The translations under genes and the position numbers were made by a program. This document shows, piece by piece, positions 21,414-31,522 of a stretch of 64,000 nucleotides of DNA (position 1 is the first letter of the stretch; every line of letters begins with the position of its first letter). The DNA is from Lachnospiraceae bacterium (lineage in GTDB: Bacteria; Bacillota; Clostridia; Lachnospirales; Lachnospiraceae). The stretch covers positions 46,067 to 110,066 of the forward strand of contig JAEEJA010000001.1 of assembly GCA_016281605.1 (NCBI GenBank). The letters are read 5' to 3'. The notes under the pieces were generated by a model. That model did no database searches and was not told the origin of the DNA. It worked only from the letters and a program-made list of their open reading frames with translations.

Positions 21414-22595
21414 TTAATACTTATGTTTTACTGTCTTTGAAATAATTATGACAAATGCTATTTCTATCATCTGAAGCAGGGTTGCGGTACCTCCGGAGCT
21501 TATAAACGGAAGAGCAACTCCGGTATTTGGAATGAAATTTGTTACTACCGCTATATTTAAAACAACTTGCAGTCCGAATTGGAACATGACTCCATAGCAG
21601 TAAAATGAAGCAAACATACTCGGGGCAGCATTGGCTATGATAATTATCCTCCACAGAAGCATGATGTAAAGAAGCACCAGAACCATACCACCTATCAGGC
21701 CCATTTCTTCGCAAATTACTGCAAAAATCATATCATTTGTTTTTTCAGGAAGCGTGTTTTTTTGTACACCCATACCTATTCCTGTACCTGTAAGTCCACC
21801 GTTTGCTATAGAAAGCAACCCCTTTATAGGTTGAGTCTTTTCTACTGTATCATCCAAACCGTCGTAGTTCATGGTTTCAAAATAGCTTTTAATTCTTCCC
21901 GCTCTGTAACCACCTTCCCACACTATAAGTAAAGCTCCTGCTGCTACAACAATTATCGCAAGTACAATCCATAATTTTTTGTTTTTTGTGATTACAAAAC
22001 ACATAAGATAAGCTATAACTCCAACTATAAGAGCTGAGCTCGTATTCTCAATAGCAATAAGACCAAGCGCCGGAACTATATACCATAGTGTAGTAATGAT
22101 TCCAAACAGCGAATCAAGCTTCTTTGCCTTATGGTAAATCATATAAGCCACAAATAGTATTACTGCTATTTTTACTACCTCTACAGGCTGCAACTCAACA
22201 CCTATTCTTATCCATCTTTTCGAGCCATTATGCTCTACTCCTATTCCAGGAACGTAACATAGTGCCTGCAAAATGGTTGCAAATATCAAAAACAATCCCG
22301 GAGGACTTACCAAATCTTTAACAATTATGTCCTTTACACCGGTATATTTGGTTTTCTTAATTCTGGATTTTAAATTCTCAAAATTAATAACATCAAAAAA
22401 AGTCGGAATCAATATAAGCGCAACACCTACAATTACAAAACCAACTCTGGATAGTAGAAGTGCTTTTCCGCCGATGCTGTACATCATAGTGAGACCTAGG
22501 GCTGTTATAAGCAGCATTATAAAAAGCAAAAGCCAGTCAGTCTGATTATAATATTTTGTAAATCTAGCATTTAATGATCTTTTTTCTTCAGCCAC
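21414..22595 (-). CDS. ftsW: FtsW/RodA/SpoVE-type SEDS glycosyltransferase
   Basis: NGSKRWIRIG, polytopic, NFIPNTGVALPFISSGGTATL. Confidence 0.93.
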   Translation of the reverse strand: MAEEKRSLNARFTKYYNQTDWLLLFIMLLITALGLTMMYSIGGKALLLSRVGFVIVGVALILIPTFFDVINFENLKSRIKKTKYTGVKDIIVKDLVSPPGLFLIFATILQALCYVPGIGVEHNGSKRWIRIGVELQPVEVVKIAVILFVAYMIYHKAKKLDSLFGIITTLWYIVPALGLIAIENTSSALIVGVIAYLMCFVITKNKKLWIVLAIIVVAAGALLIVWEGGYRAGRIKSYFETMNYDGLDDTVEKTQPIKGLLSIANGGLTGTGIGMGVQKNTLPEKTNDMIFAVICEEMGLIGGMVLVLLYIMLLWRIIIIANAAPSMFASFYCYGVMFQFGLQVVLNIAVVTNFIPNTGVALPFISSGGTATLLQMIEIAFVIIISKTVKHKY

Positions 22596-22637
22596 TTATC
22601 TCACCTCCGTTCCTTTTGACTAAAAAAACAATTCAAA

Positions 22638-24020
22638 TTATTCAGATAATTTATTGACATATTCTTTGAAGAGTCTTCCTCTCTCTTCATAGCTTTTAAA
22701 CATATCCCAGCTTGCACAGGCAGGTGAAAGAAGCACTGCCCAGCCTTCGCAGGCAAGCTTATGACATACTAAAACAGCTTCTTCTAAGGTATCACATCTT
22801 GTAATATTTATAAACCCTTTTTTTCTGGCAGTTTCCTCGATTTTATCAGCCGTTTCACCTATAAGCACAAGTTCTTTAACCTTATCCTTAAAGCTGTCAA
22901 TCCACTCATCATACTCTGAATGCTTATCATAACCACCACCTATCAAAACAGTAGGTGTAACCATAGCTTCAACTGCCTTTATCGATGCATCGGTATTTGT
23001 TCCCTTTGAATCGTTATAATACTTTACGCCCTTAACAGTTTTAACATACTCTATCCTATGCTCTACTGCCTCAAATTCTCTTATAGCTTTTCTTATATTA
23101 TCCAAAGAAACCCCTGCATTAGCAGTTATAGCGATCGCTGCCATTACATTTTCATAATTATGCACACCTAAAAGATTCATATCATGAATTGTACATACTT
23201 TTACAGCTTCCTTATCTTCGCTTTCCTTATATAGAATATCTTCACCCTTTAAGTAAACTCCGGCAGTCAGCTCTGTCTTCGAGCTAAAGAAAACAACCTT
23301 TGCCTTTACATAAGGAATTCTTTCTCTTATAAGTTCATCCTCGTAATTCAGTACACATACCAAGTCTTTACCTTGGTTTTTTGTTACGCAAAACTTTGCA
23401 TCTATATAAGCTTCCATGGTATGGTGTCTATCTAAATGGTCAGGTGTAATATTGAGAATCGCAGAAACCACCGGACAAAAATCCTGTATGGTTTCTAATT
23501 GGAAACTGGAAACCTCTGCCACTGTCATACTCTCATCTGTCATAGATAAAGTATACTCTGTATAAGGAAGGCCAATATTGCCAACAACATATGTTTCAGA
23601 GTACTGCTCTCTCATAATAGCACCCACAAGAGATGTGGTAGTGGTTTTTCCGTTGGTTCCGGTTATGGCTACTACCCTTCCCTTACCTGTTTTATATCCA
23701 AGCTCTAATTCTCCCCAAATAGGGATATAATGCTCTTTTATCCTTATCGAAAGAGGGTTATCCAAAGGAACTCCCGGGCTTAAAATCGCAATATCAACTT
23801 CATTAAGTTTTTCATCATCGATATCGCCTATTATTATCTCTACATCATGCTTTAATGTCTTTTTCTCATTGATTCTTTTTAATATTGCTGACCTATCGGC
23901 TGATTGGTTGCCGTCAAAAAGAATCGTTCCACTTGCTCCTATTTCATCCAGAAGTCCAACCGCAGATATTCCGCTTATTCCTGCTCCCACTACCAGATAT
24001 TTATTATCCTTTAAATTCAT
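22638..24020 (-). CDS. murD: UDP-N-acetylmuramoylalanine-D-glutamate ligase
   Basis: VAITGTNGKTTTTSLVGAIM, NITPDHLDRH, YNDSKGTNTDAS. Confidence 0.96.
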   Translation of the reverse strand: MNLKDNKYLVVGAGISGISAVGLLDEIGASGTILFDGNQSADRSAILKRINEKKTLKHDVEIIIGDIDDEKLNEVDIAILSPGVPLDNPLSIRIKEHYIPIWGELELGYKTGKGRVVAITGTNGKTTTTSLVGAIMREQYSETYVVGNIGLPYTEYTLSMTDESMTVAEVSSFQLETIQDFCPVVSAILNITPDHLDRHHTMEAYIDAKFCVTKNQGKDLVCVLNYEDELIRERIPYVKAKVVFFSSKTELTAGVYLKGEDILYKESEDKEAVKVCTIHDMNLLGVHNYENVMAAIAITANAGVSLDNIRKAIREFEAVEHRIEYVKTVKGVKYYNDSKGTNTDASIKAVEAMVTPTVLIGGGYDKHSEYDEWIDSFKDKVKELVLIGETADKIEETARKKGFINITRCDTLEEAVLVCHKLACEGWAVLLSPACASWDMFKSYEERGRLFKEYVNKLSE

Positions 24021-24087
24021 AATTTCCTCCATGTCAAGCAATCAAATTTTAGTAAATGTAAATCATAGTAATTCTTGTGTTTTTTTA

Positions 24088-25143
24088 TCAGAATATTGCA
24101 AATAATATATATGCTGTAGCACAACAAATACATGAAATAACCGTAAATACCACAACTACCTTTGTTTCCTTCCAACCACCCTTCTCAAAGTGATGATGTA
24201 TAGGAGCCATTCGAAATATTCTCTTTCCTCCTGACACCTTGTAGTAACCTACCTGAAGCATAACTGAAACCGTTTCCATAAGATATATAAAACCGAAAAG
24301 AATTATAAATACCTCTGCTCTAAGCATGCATGCGCAAGATGCCACAAATCCACCTATAGCCAAGGCTCCTGTATCTCCCATAAATACTTTTGCAGGGTAA
24401 TGATTATAAATAAGAAATCCTAAGAATCCACCCAGCATACCCATGGCAACTATGCCAACTGCAGAAGGATACTTTGTGAAGAAATTGACTTTTGGCTCTA
24501 AAGACATGAGGTAAATACATATACACACCGGAATTGATACAAATGATACAAGTCCGTCAAGTCCATCGGTAAGATTAGTTCCGTTATCCGTCCCCAATAA
24601 AACTATTATTAAAAATATAACGAAAATCACAACAGGGAGAACTATCGGATTTTTAATAAAAGGAATATATATTGCACAAGCACTGTGAATCCTGCTTATG
24701 TCCTTACCCCAAAGTATAAAAAGTGCTATAAATACGCCTGTAACAAGAGTTTGTGATAAAAACTTCTGTTTTACAGTAAGACCTTCGCTCTCTTTTTTCT
24801 TTATTTTTAAATAATCATCCATAAATCCGACAATTGTATATCCTATAGTAAGTATCAGTATTAAGGCCATTTCCTTTATAAGACTCTGTTTGTAGATTTC
24901 GCCTCCGTATTTAAGCGATATAATCCCTGCAATAAGACTGGATATCAAAACACCTGCCATCATGCATATACCACCCATGGTAGGGGTTCCGGCTTTTTTC
25001 TTATGAGATTCCGGCCCCTCTTCTCTTATATATTGTCCGAATTTAAATTTATGAAGTATAGGAATGGTAAACTTTTCCGATACTGCAGTAATTATAAATG
25101 ATATGACTAGTGCTAACATGGGGATGTATATATCTGGATTCAT
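24088..25143 (-). CDS. mraY: Phospho-N-acetylmuramoyl-pentapeptide-transferase
   Basis: KKAGTPTMGGICMM, GTDNGTNLTDGLDGL, KVFMGDTGALAIGG, MAPIHHHFEKGGWKE. Confidence 0.96.
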   Translation of the reverse strand: MNPDIYIPMLALVISFIITAVSEKFTIPILHKFKFGQYIREEGPESHKKKAGTPTMGGICMMAGVLISSLIAGIISLKYGGEIYKQSLIKEMALILILTIGYTIVGFMDDYLKIKKKESEGLTVKQKFLSQTLVTGVFIALFILWGKDISRIHSACAIYIPFIKNPIVLPVVIFVIFLIIVLLGTDNGTNLTDGLDGLVSFVSIPVCICIYLMSLEPKVNFFTKYPSAVGIVAMGMLGGFLGFLIYNHYPAKVFMGDTGALAIGGFVASCACMLRAEVFIILFGFIYLMETVSVMLQVGYYKVSGGKRIFRMAPIHHHFEKGGWKETKVVVVFTVISCICCATAYILFAIF

Positions 25144-25164
25144 AACTTTCTCCTGTGTTTTCTT

Positions 25165-27726
25165 TTATTGAATGTTAGTTTCTACACTACTTTCTGTCGC
25201 TGTAACCGTAGTGCTATCCGTGACGCCTTCGGCCCCTACGGTTTCATCGGCACTTGTATCCTCTATGCCCTCTATTTCCTCAGGAACGATAATATCGGAT
25301 GAAACATTATTTTTCTTATTCTTATTGGATTTAGCTACATTATAACTCTGATCTGCATACCCACCTTCAGGAGCACCGTCGTAGAGGTTACCCTTGCTGG
25401 TTGAAGGAAGCTTTACAGAAGAGTTGCTCTCATCTGTCTTCTCTCTGGTCGGCTTTATACCAAGTATAGGGAGCACATCCTTTAGAAGGGAGCTCGCAAA
25501 CTCAGTAGCATAGGTTGAATGTGCCTGATCCTGTGTATCCGGCTCATCTATAACAACATAACACACCAGCTCCGGATTTTTGCTTGGCACACATCCTATA
25601 AATGATACCAGATAATTACCAAGTCCGGTAGGGTGTTTTTCTGCGGTTCCTGTTTTACCACAAACTTCATATCCACTTACAGCAGCAGGCTTTGCAGTCC
25701 CCTCCTCTACTGTACTGAAAAGATATTTGCACAGAAGGTCTGAACTCTTTTGGGTTATGGTTCTTCTTTCAGCTATATCTGCATAACTCCTCAGCACTGC
25801 ACCGTTATCATTTACTATCTCCTTCATAAGATGCGGTTTATAGTAAGTTCCGCCATTTACAAGAGATGAAAAACCAGCTGCCATCTGAATCATAGTAACA
25901 GTCTGACCCTGACCAAAGCTTGATGTTGCAAGCTCTACAGGCCCCAAAGTATCCTTGTTAAACACCTGTCCGGTAGCTTCTCCCGATATATCAATACCGG
26001 TAGTCTTTCCAAAACCAAAGTCTGAGCAATATTTGATAAATTTATCGTATCCCATAGATGCACACATTTGCATAAGAGCATCATTACAAGAATACATCAC
26101 TGCGTGCTCTAAGTCAACTTGTCCGTGACCTCCGTAGTTATGGGCACTACACCTGATATAAACACCGGAAACATCCTGACCACCATCACATACAAAACTT
26201 GAATTGTTATTTACAACTGCTTCATCTAAGCAAGCAGCCACTGAAAAAGGCTTAAATGTGGATCCCGGCTCGTATTCATCACTTATACAGAAAGACTTCC
26301 AAACCGCACTAAGCTTTGCACTATCGTTAAACTTAGAAATCTGAGCCTGTGTAAAATGCTGCTTCAAGAATTTATTTAAATTAAAACCAAAGTCTGCAGG
26401 ATTATTTAAATCATAGGTTGGCTCAGAGGCCATAGCAAGAATCTCCCCATTATTAGGGTTCATAAGTATAACTCCTATGTTTCTTGCACCCATATCATCC
26501 GAAAACCTGGCTATATGCTGTTCAACCACACCCTGTACGTTAACATCTATAGTCGAAACAACATTATTGCCATCTATAGCCTCGCGAGATGATTCCTCGT
26601 ACTCAAGATTTGATTTATAATATCTGTATTTTTTACCGTTTTCTCCGTTTAAATCTTCGTTGTAAGATGCTTCTAAACCGAAAGCTCCTACATTATCAGT
26701 AGATGCAATACCTATAAGATCAGCTCCTACGGTTTTATAAGGATAATATCTTTCAAATCTTTCATCAAAGGAAACTCCGCCTATCATGCTTCCGTACTTT
26801 TTGATAAGCTCTTCACTTTCGTTGATTTCCTTCTTTTTCTGTTCAAATTTTTTCTTCTTTGCCAATGACAAACCTTTATACTTTTCCATAGGATAATACT
26901 GGGAGTTCTTATCCTCTGCTATAGCTTCCTTCACCTGTTCTTCCTTCATGTTGAAGACTTCACCAAGAAGCTTTACAGTTCCGTCATAGTAATCATACTT
27001 GTTATTTTCATCTACATCAGCAATCAAAACATGGGGATCTAAGATCATATCATATACTCTCTTACTTTCCGCCAGTACATTGCCATTTCTATCTGTAATA
27101 TTACCTCGTTTATACTTCGTACTTTTACTTACATAACTAACATCCTGTATAACCTGTCTTCTATAGTCATCTCCATGCTTTGCCATGGTTATTCCGATAT
27201 TTACAAAAACCAGGATTGCAACCAGAAAAAAAATCGAAAATATTATAACTACATTTTTCTTTACTCTCATGGGAGTTAGTATAGCATAGTCTCTTCTTCT
27301 GTCTCTGAAGCTGACATTCTGCTTTTGTTTTCTTCTATCCTTAGCCTCTCTCTTCTGAGTGTGCTCTACATTGGTTTTAGGGTGTCTTTGAGCCGTTCTC
27401 CTTCTCCCATCGCTCGTTCTTTCACTCGAACTTTGACCTTTAAAGGCCGACCTTTCATTTCTGTCAGTCATTCTCCCGGTTCTTGTTTCATTCATTCTCC
27501 CGGCTCTTGTGTCAGTCGTCCTTCCGGTTCTTCTCGTCGAGGTTCTTGTATCAGTTGTCCTTCCGGTTCTTCTCGTCGATGTTCTTGTGTCAGTTGTTCT
27601 CCCGGTTCTTCTCGTCGAAGTTCTTGTGTCAGTTGTTCTTCCGGTTCTTCTAGTTCCGGTTCTTCTTCCGTTATTCCCATCATCGTTTCTTTGCATCGAT
27701 ACCACCATTTCATACAAAATGTGCAA
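25165..27726 (-). CDS. Penicillin-binding protein 2/FtsI (SpoVD-like) with repetitive cytoplasmic N-terminus
   Basis: YEPGSTFKPF, SCNDALMQM, KTGTAEKHPTG; true start may be M7 or M11. Confidence 0.93.
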   Translation of the reverse strand: MHILYEMVVSMQRNDDGNNGRRTGTRRTGRTTDTRTSTRRTGRTTDTRTSTRRTGRTTDTRTSTRRTGRTTDTRAGRMNETRTGRMTDRNERSAFKGQSSSERTSDGRRRTAQRHPKTNVEHTQKREAKDRRKQKQNVSFRDRRRDYAILTPMRVKKNVVIIFSIFFLVAILVFVNIGITMAKHGDDYRRQVIQDVSYVSKSTKYKRGNITDRNGNVLAESKRVYDMILDPHVLIADVDENNKYDYYDGTVKLLGEVFNMKEEQVKEAIAEDKNSQYYPMEKYKGLSLAKKKKFEQKKKEINESEELIKKYGSMIGGVSFDERFERYYPYKTVGADLIGIASTDNVGAFGLEASYNEDLNGENGKKYRYYKSNLEYEESSREAIDGNNVVSTIDVNVQGVVEQHIARFSDDMGARNIGVILMNPNNGEILAMASEPTYDLNNPADFGFNLNKFLKQHFTQAQISKFNDSAKLSAVWKSFCISDEYEPGSTFKPFSVAACLDEAVVNNNSSFVCDGGQDVSGVYIRCSAHNYGGHGQVDLEHAVMYSCNDALMQMCASMGYDKFIKYCSDFGFGKTTGIDISGEATGQVFNKDTLGPVELATSSFGQGQTVTMIQMAAGFSSLVNGGTYYKPHLMKEIVNDNGAVLRSYADIAERRTITQKSSDLLCKYLFSTVEEGTAKPAAVSGYEVCGKTGTAEKHPTGLGNYLVSFIGCVPSKNPELVCYVVIDEPDTQDQAHSTYATEFASSLLKDVLPILGIKPTREKTDESNSSVKLPSTSKGNLYDGAPEGGYADQSYNVAKSNKNKKNNVSSDIIVPEEIEGIEDTSADETVGAEGVTDSTTVTATESSVETNIQ
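27499..27651 (-). repeat. In-frame 39-bp tandem repeat (about 4 copies) in ftsI 5' end
   Basis: Encodes RRTGRTTDTRTST repeated. Confidence 0.85.
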
Positions 27727-27768
27727 GCCACGCCTTTTAAGCGTGGCTTAGGTTAATGTAACATTCTT

Positions 27769-28338
27769 TTATTTAGGAACATCAGAGTATTGCTTAACAA
27801 TATCACTTTTCTTTGTGTTGTATGTAAATGTCTTATTTTCAGAAGCATCTACCATACCATATTCATTAACTGCCTTATCGTAAATCATAGACAAGTCAAT
27901 CTTATCATTTATATTACTGATCCTGTCTTCCTGTCTGCGTCTGGTCTCTTCATTCTTAGCCTCCAAAACGCTGATATGATTTCTAATTTCTTTTACTCTG
28001 TTTTGCTCTCTCATGAAATTAAGTCCCATGAAAACAACTAAACCAACAACGGCCAAAAAAACTAAAAATACAGGTCCGCTGATCATGGCTGTTTTCACCA
28101 CAGGTTGCTGTTTATAAGGTTTTTCTTTTTCCGGTTCCAGTGTCCTTGGTCTCTCAACCGGAACACTCTCTACCTGTCTGACTGTATTACCATAAACAAA
28201 CTCAGACTTCTTCTGATAATCCGCTCTTGGTCTGCTTTGTCTTTGAGTTCTTATATTATCTCTGCTTCTTCCAGCATTACGATTATAAGAACGCTGATTA
28301 TTGTTACCATAGGCATACCGTAGATTTCTGTCAGCCAT
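27769..28338 (-). CDS. FtsL/DivIC-like septum protein
   Basis: Small ORF, one TM, coiled coil, between rsmH and ftsI. Confidence 0.75.
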   Translation of the reverse strand: MADRNLRYAYGNNNQRSYNRNAGRSRDNIRTQRQSRPRADYQKKSEFVYGNTVRQVESVPVERPRTLEPEKEKPYKQQPVVKTAMISGPVFLVFLAVVGLVVFMGLNFMREQNRVKEIRNHISVLEAKNEETRRRQEDRISNINDKIDLSMIYDKAVNEYGMVDASENKTFTYNTKKSDIVKQYSDVPK

Positions 28339-28380
28339 ACTAAGTCTCCCTTTCTTCTCATAGTAAGTGGGGATAGTATA

Positions 28381-28620
28381 AAAAGGAAATCACCCTTTTC
28401 AAATCGCCCAAAGTCGCACTTACTTAGCTTTTAAGCAAGATCGCGCGACTTAAGGCTTGTAATCTGTATGGCCTCTCCCGCCAAACAGTTGTTTTCAGGC
28501 GGCGCCCCGTATACGATTGGCGTCGCCAAATTTCCGACAAATCCACCTGATCCCCCAATCCGTTGAACTTGTCTGTTCATACGATGCTTTTTGCTCCTTT
28601 CCGTTTAGAGCCAAAAAGCT
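28381..28620 (-). ncRNA. Candidate structured RNA/insertion between rsmH and ftsL (unidentified)
   Basis: GC-rich ~240 nt with successive hairpins incl. AAGTCGC-gcgat-CTTGCTTA-aaagc-TAAGTAAG-t-GCGACTT (28410-28451) and CCGCC..AAAC-aact-GTTT-GGCGG. Confidence 0.35.
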
Positions 28621-29580
28621 TCATATATGTTCAAGAATCCGAAGCTTGCTACTCTTCGAACGCGGATTTTCTATCATTTCCGTTTCTTGAGGCAATATCG
28701 GTTTACGTGTTACCAGTTTCCCTCGGCGCCTCTCCTCTCTTTTACATACACACACAGGAAGTCCCGGTGGACATGTGCAAGCCGGATCAGCCGCCTCTTT
28801 AAAAATACGTTTTACTATCCTGTCTTCTAATGAATGAAATGTTATGACACATATTCTTCCACCAGGCGATAGTCTGTCAATTAGCAGATCGAGCGATTCT
28901 CTAAGAACATCAAGTTCATGGTTTACTTCTATCCTGATAGCCTGAAAGGTCTTCTTGGCGGGATGACCTCCTGTTCGCCTGTACTTGGCCGGTATGCTTT
29001 CACGGATAATATCAACTAGTTCAAATGTAGTCTCTATAGGACTTTGCTCTCGCTTCTTCACTATATTTTTTGCTATGGCGGAAGCGAACTTTTCTTCACC
29101 ATACTCTCTAATGACTCTTGTTAACTCTTCTCTACTGTAGGTGTTTACTACATCTGATGCTTTTAACTCCCCCTGTAAGTCCATACGCATGTCTAAAGGT
29201 GCATCAAACCTGTAAGAAAACCCCCTTTCAGGATTATCAAATTGATAAGACGAAACTCCTATATCCAGGAGAATCCCATCTACCTTATCTATTCCCAAGC
29301 TGTCAAGTACTTCAGGTAGATCGTGATAGTTACTTTTTATGATGTGTTTATTTGCTTTATATTGCGACAGTCTCTCACGTGCAGTTTCAAGCGCTTCTTC
29401 ATCTTGATCCACACCGACAAAAGTACCACGTTCACTGAGTCTCTCACATACTCCGCCGGCATGACCTGCCCCTCCAAGTGTACCATCGACATAAACGCCA
29501 TCAGGTTTAATATTTAAGCCGCTGATGACTTCATCATACATAATCGAAACATGTTTAAATATCATTAAGCAAGTCTCCAA
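28621..29580 (-). CDS. rsmH: 16S rRNA m4C1402 methyltransferase
   Basis: GVYVDGTLGGAGHA, GILLDIGVSSYQFD, CVITFHSLEDRIVK. Confidence 0.96.
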   Translation of the reverse strand: METCLMIFKHVSIMYDEVISGLNIKPDGVYVDGTLGGAGHAGGVCERLSERGTFVGVDQDEEALETARERLSQYKANKHIIKSNYHDLPEVLDSLGIDKVDGILLDIGVSSYQFDNPERGFSYRFDAPLDMRMDLQGELKASDVVNTYSREELTRVIREYGEEKFASAIAKNIVKKREQSPIETTFELVDIIRESIPAKYRRTGGHPAKKTFQAIRIEVNHELDVLRESLDLLIDRLSPGGRICVITFHSLEDRIVKRIFKEAADPACTCPPGLPVCVCKREERRRGKLVTRKPILPQETEMIENPRSKSSKLRILEHI

Positions 29581-30109
29581 TATCCATGTTCTCGGCTATT
29601 TCTTCCATGCTTAAAGCATTTTCCTGAGCAAGGAAACTACTTACGTCAGTTTCAGGTATAGAGTTAGCTTCATACCTTGATTTTTCCCAAACCTCAATTT
29701 TTGAGCCAACACCTGCAAACAACAGCTCCTCACTAAATCCACAAATATCTCTTAAGTTTTGTGGAATTACTATACGTCCTGATTTATCAGGAGTAAGTTT
29801 TTTAGACTTAGCCATGAACTCTCTCACCAAAGCTCTACTGGACTGCTTGTTCATAGGAAGCTTCATAAGCTTCTGCTGAAATACTACCCACTCATCCATG
29901 GGATAGATATAAGCACAACCGTCTAAACCTCTGGTAATCACAAAACTATCACCTAAAGCTTCACGAAATTCGGATGGTATAACAGTTCTGCCCTTGGCAT
30001 CTATGCTATGTGTGTATTCACTCATGAAAAAATGCACAATGACCACCCGCCTTTCTTTGAAAAATCCCCATTTAAGTTCATATGATTTTAGTGTGGAATA
30101 ATATGACAC
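29555..30109 (-). CDS. mraZ: Transcriptional regulator MraZ (true start probably near 30025-30040)
   Basis: FMSEYTHSIDAKGRTVIPSEFREALG, second SpoVT/AbrB-like repeat LTPDKSGRIVIPQNLRD. Confidence 0.93.
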   Translation of the reverse strand: MSYYSTLKSYELKWGFFKERRVVIVHFFMSEYTHSIDAKGRTVIPSEFREALGDSFVITRGLDGCAYIYPMDEWVVFQQKLMKLPMNKQSSRALVREFMAKSKKLTPDKSGRIVIPQNLRDICGFSEELLFAGVGSKIEVWEKSRYEANSIPETDVSSFLAQENALSMEEIAENMDIGDLLNDI

Positions 30110-30325
30110 TGATTGGTATTATTTACCACTGTCTGACACTTCGGAGCCTAAAACCACAAAACTTGGATTTATTTTACTATTAAAAATGGGATAATGCAAG
30201 CAGAATTTTCAAAAAAATCTCATTTTTTTCTAGTAAAATCAGGCATTTGCTCCGGTTCCATCTTTGTACTATAAATATAGGTTATTTCGCAATTATAGTA
30301 ATCATGGTATCTAGATACACTTTTA

Positions 30326-30339
30326 CGAACATTTGCTCG
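30326..30339. promoter_or_regulatory. LexA-box-like sequence upstream of mraZ
   Basis: CGAACATTTGCTCG, 12/14 match to Bacillota LexA consensus CGAACRNRYGTTYG. Confidence 0.25.
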
Positions 30340-30439
30340 CGAAGCGCAATAGAATGGGTGTTCGAGTGTTATTTTGACATATTTTTATTTTTTTCCAATA
30401 AGGTTTTTTATATTAGAAATTGATTCAGCATTTTTCCAT

Positions 30440-30478
30440 AAAAAAAAACTAACCATAACACTCTGTTGTTATGATTAG
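30440..30478 (-). terminator. Intrinsic terminator downstream of lgt
   Basis: Minus strand CTAATCATAAC-aacagagt-GTTATGGTTAG followed by TTTTTTTTT. Confidence 0.8.
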
Positions 30479-30505
30479 CTTTCTTATATAATCTATTCTT
30501 TTATA

Positions 30506-31468
30506 TTATTTACTTTCTTTTGCCCCTTCATCGTCGGATGTTTTGGAAATAACCGCCACTGTCTCATCTGAATCCTTGGGAACATCTGCCACCGTCTGCC
30601 TTTTTTTGAAATAATTGAAATAATTAATGGCCATAATTATTCCTACTATCACCACAATCGCTATTGAAAGTGCCATGGACACAGGAATCTTAGTTCCTCC
30701 TATCATCAGCTGATCAGTCCTTAAAGCCTCTATCCATATTCTTCCAAGTGCATATCCCATAATGTAAAGGCCAAATATTTCTCCATCAAACTTTTTACGT
30801 TTAGAATACAAAAACAGTACTATAAGTAAACACAGATTCCACATGGACTCATAAAAAAAGGTAGGATGAACCTGAATATAGTTTACACCACCTACATTCA
30901 CCAGATGGTCTCCAAGATTTCCCGTAAGCTCATCTATATTTACATCAGAAAGCTTTACCTGCATGGAAAAAATGCTATTTGTATATCCTCCAAATGCTTC
31001 GCGGTTAATAAAATTACCCCAACGACCTACAGCCTGACCTACAAGAAGTGAGCAGGCCGCCGTATCAGCAATAAGCAGGAAGGGATACTTCTTAACCTTC
31101 GATATTATAAGAGCAGCAAGCACACCACCTATAATACCACCGTAAATAGCCAGGCCGCCACCCCTTATATTTAATATTTCCATGAGATGTTCCTTATAGT
31201 AATCCCATGAAAAAACAACATAATATACGCGAGCGCCAATGATTGCAAGGATAATACCAAGGATTGCAACATCAGTGTATATAGTCGGATCCTGTCCGGT
31301 TCTCTTTGCCTGGTAGTACGCTAAAAGATAGCCTAACACCATACCTGCGGCAATTATCATTCCATAGTAAGCAATTGTAAAATCCCCAAGTTGCACACCT
31401 CTGGATAAATGATTTATGGTTATTCCAAGTTTTGGAAAAATAATATCGGGACTCATACCAATCTCCAT
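30506..31468 (-). CDS. lgt: Prolipoprotein diacylglyceryl transferase
   Basis: GGLAIYGGIIGG, GRWGNFINREAFGG, HPTFFYESMWNL. Confidence 0.95.
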   Translation of the reverse strand: MEIGMSPDIIFPKLGITINHLSRGVQLGDFTIAYYGMIIAAGMVLGYLLAYYQAKRTGQDPTIYTDVAILGIILAIIGARVYYVVFSWDYYKEHLMEILNIRGGGLAIYGGIIGGVLAALIISKVKKYPFLLIADTAACSLLVGQAVGRWGNFINREAFGGYTNSIFSMQVKLSDVNIDELTGNLGDHLVNVGGVNYIQVHPTFFYESMWNLCLLIVLFLYSKRKKFDGEIFGLYIMGYALGRIWIEALRTDQLMIGGTKIPVSMALSIAIVVIVGIIMAINYFNYFKKRQTVADVPKDSDETVAVISKTSDDEGAKESK

Positions 31469-31522
31469 TTAAGAATTCATATTACAAAAGAATTATCCTG
31501 TACATAAAAAAGGGTTAGTTTA

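Noticed and set aside
27499-27651. CRISPR-like array
   Set aside because: Contiguous in-frame 39-bp tandem repeats without unique spacers.
27325-27756. Plus-strand 143-aa Ser/Cys/Gly-rich ORF (and 27509-27751, 27492-27731)
   Set aside because: Antisense or alternate-frame artefacts of the tandem repeat in the ftsI-type gene.
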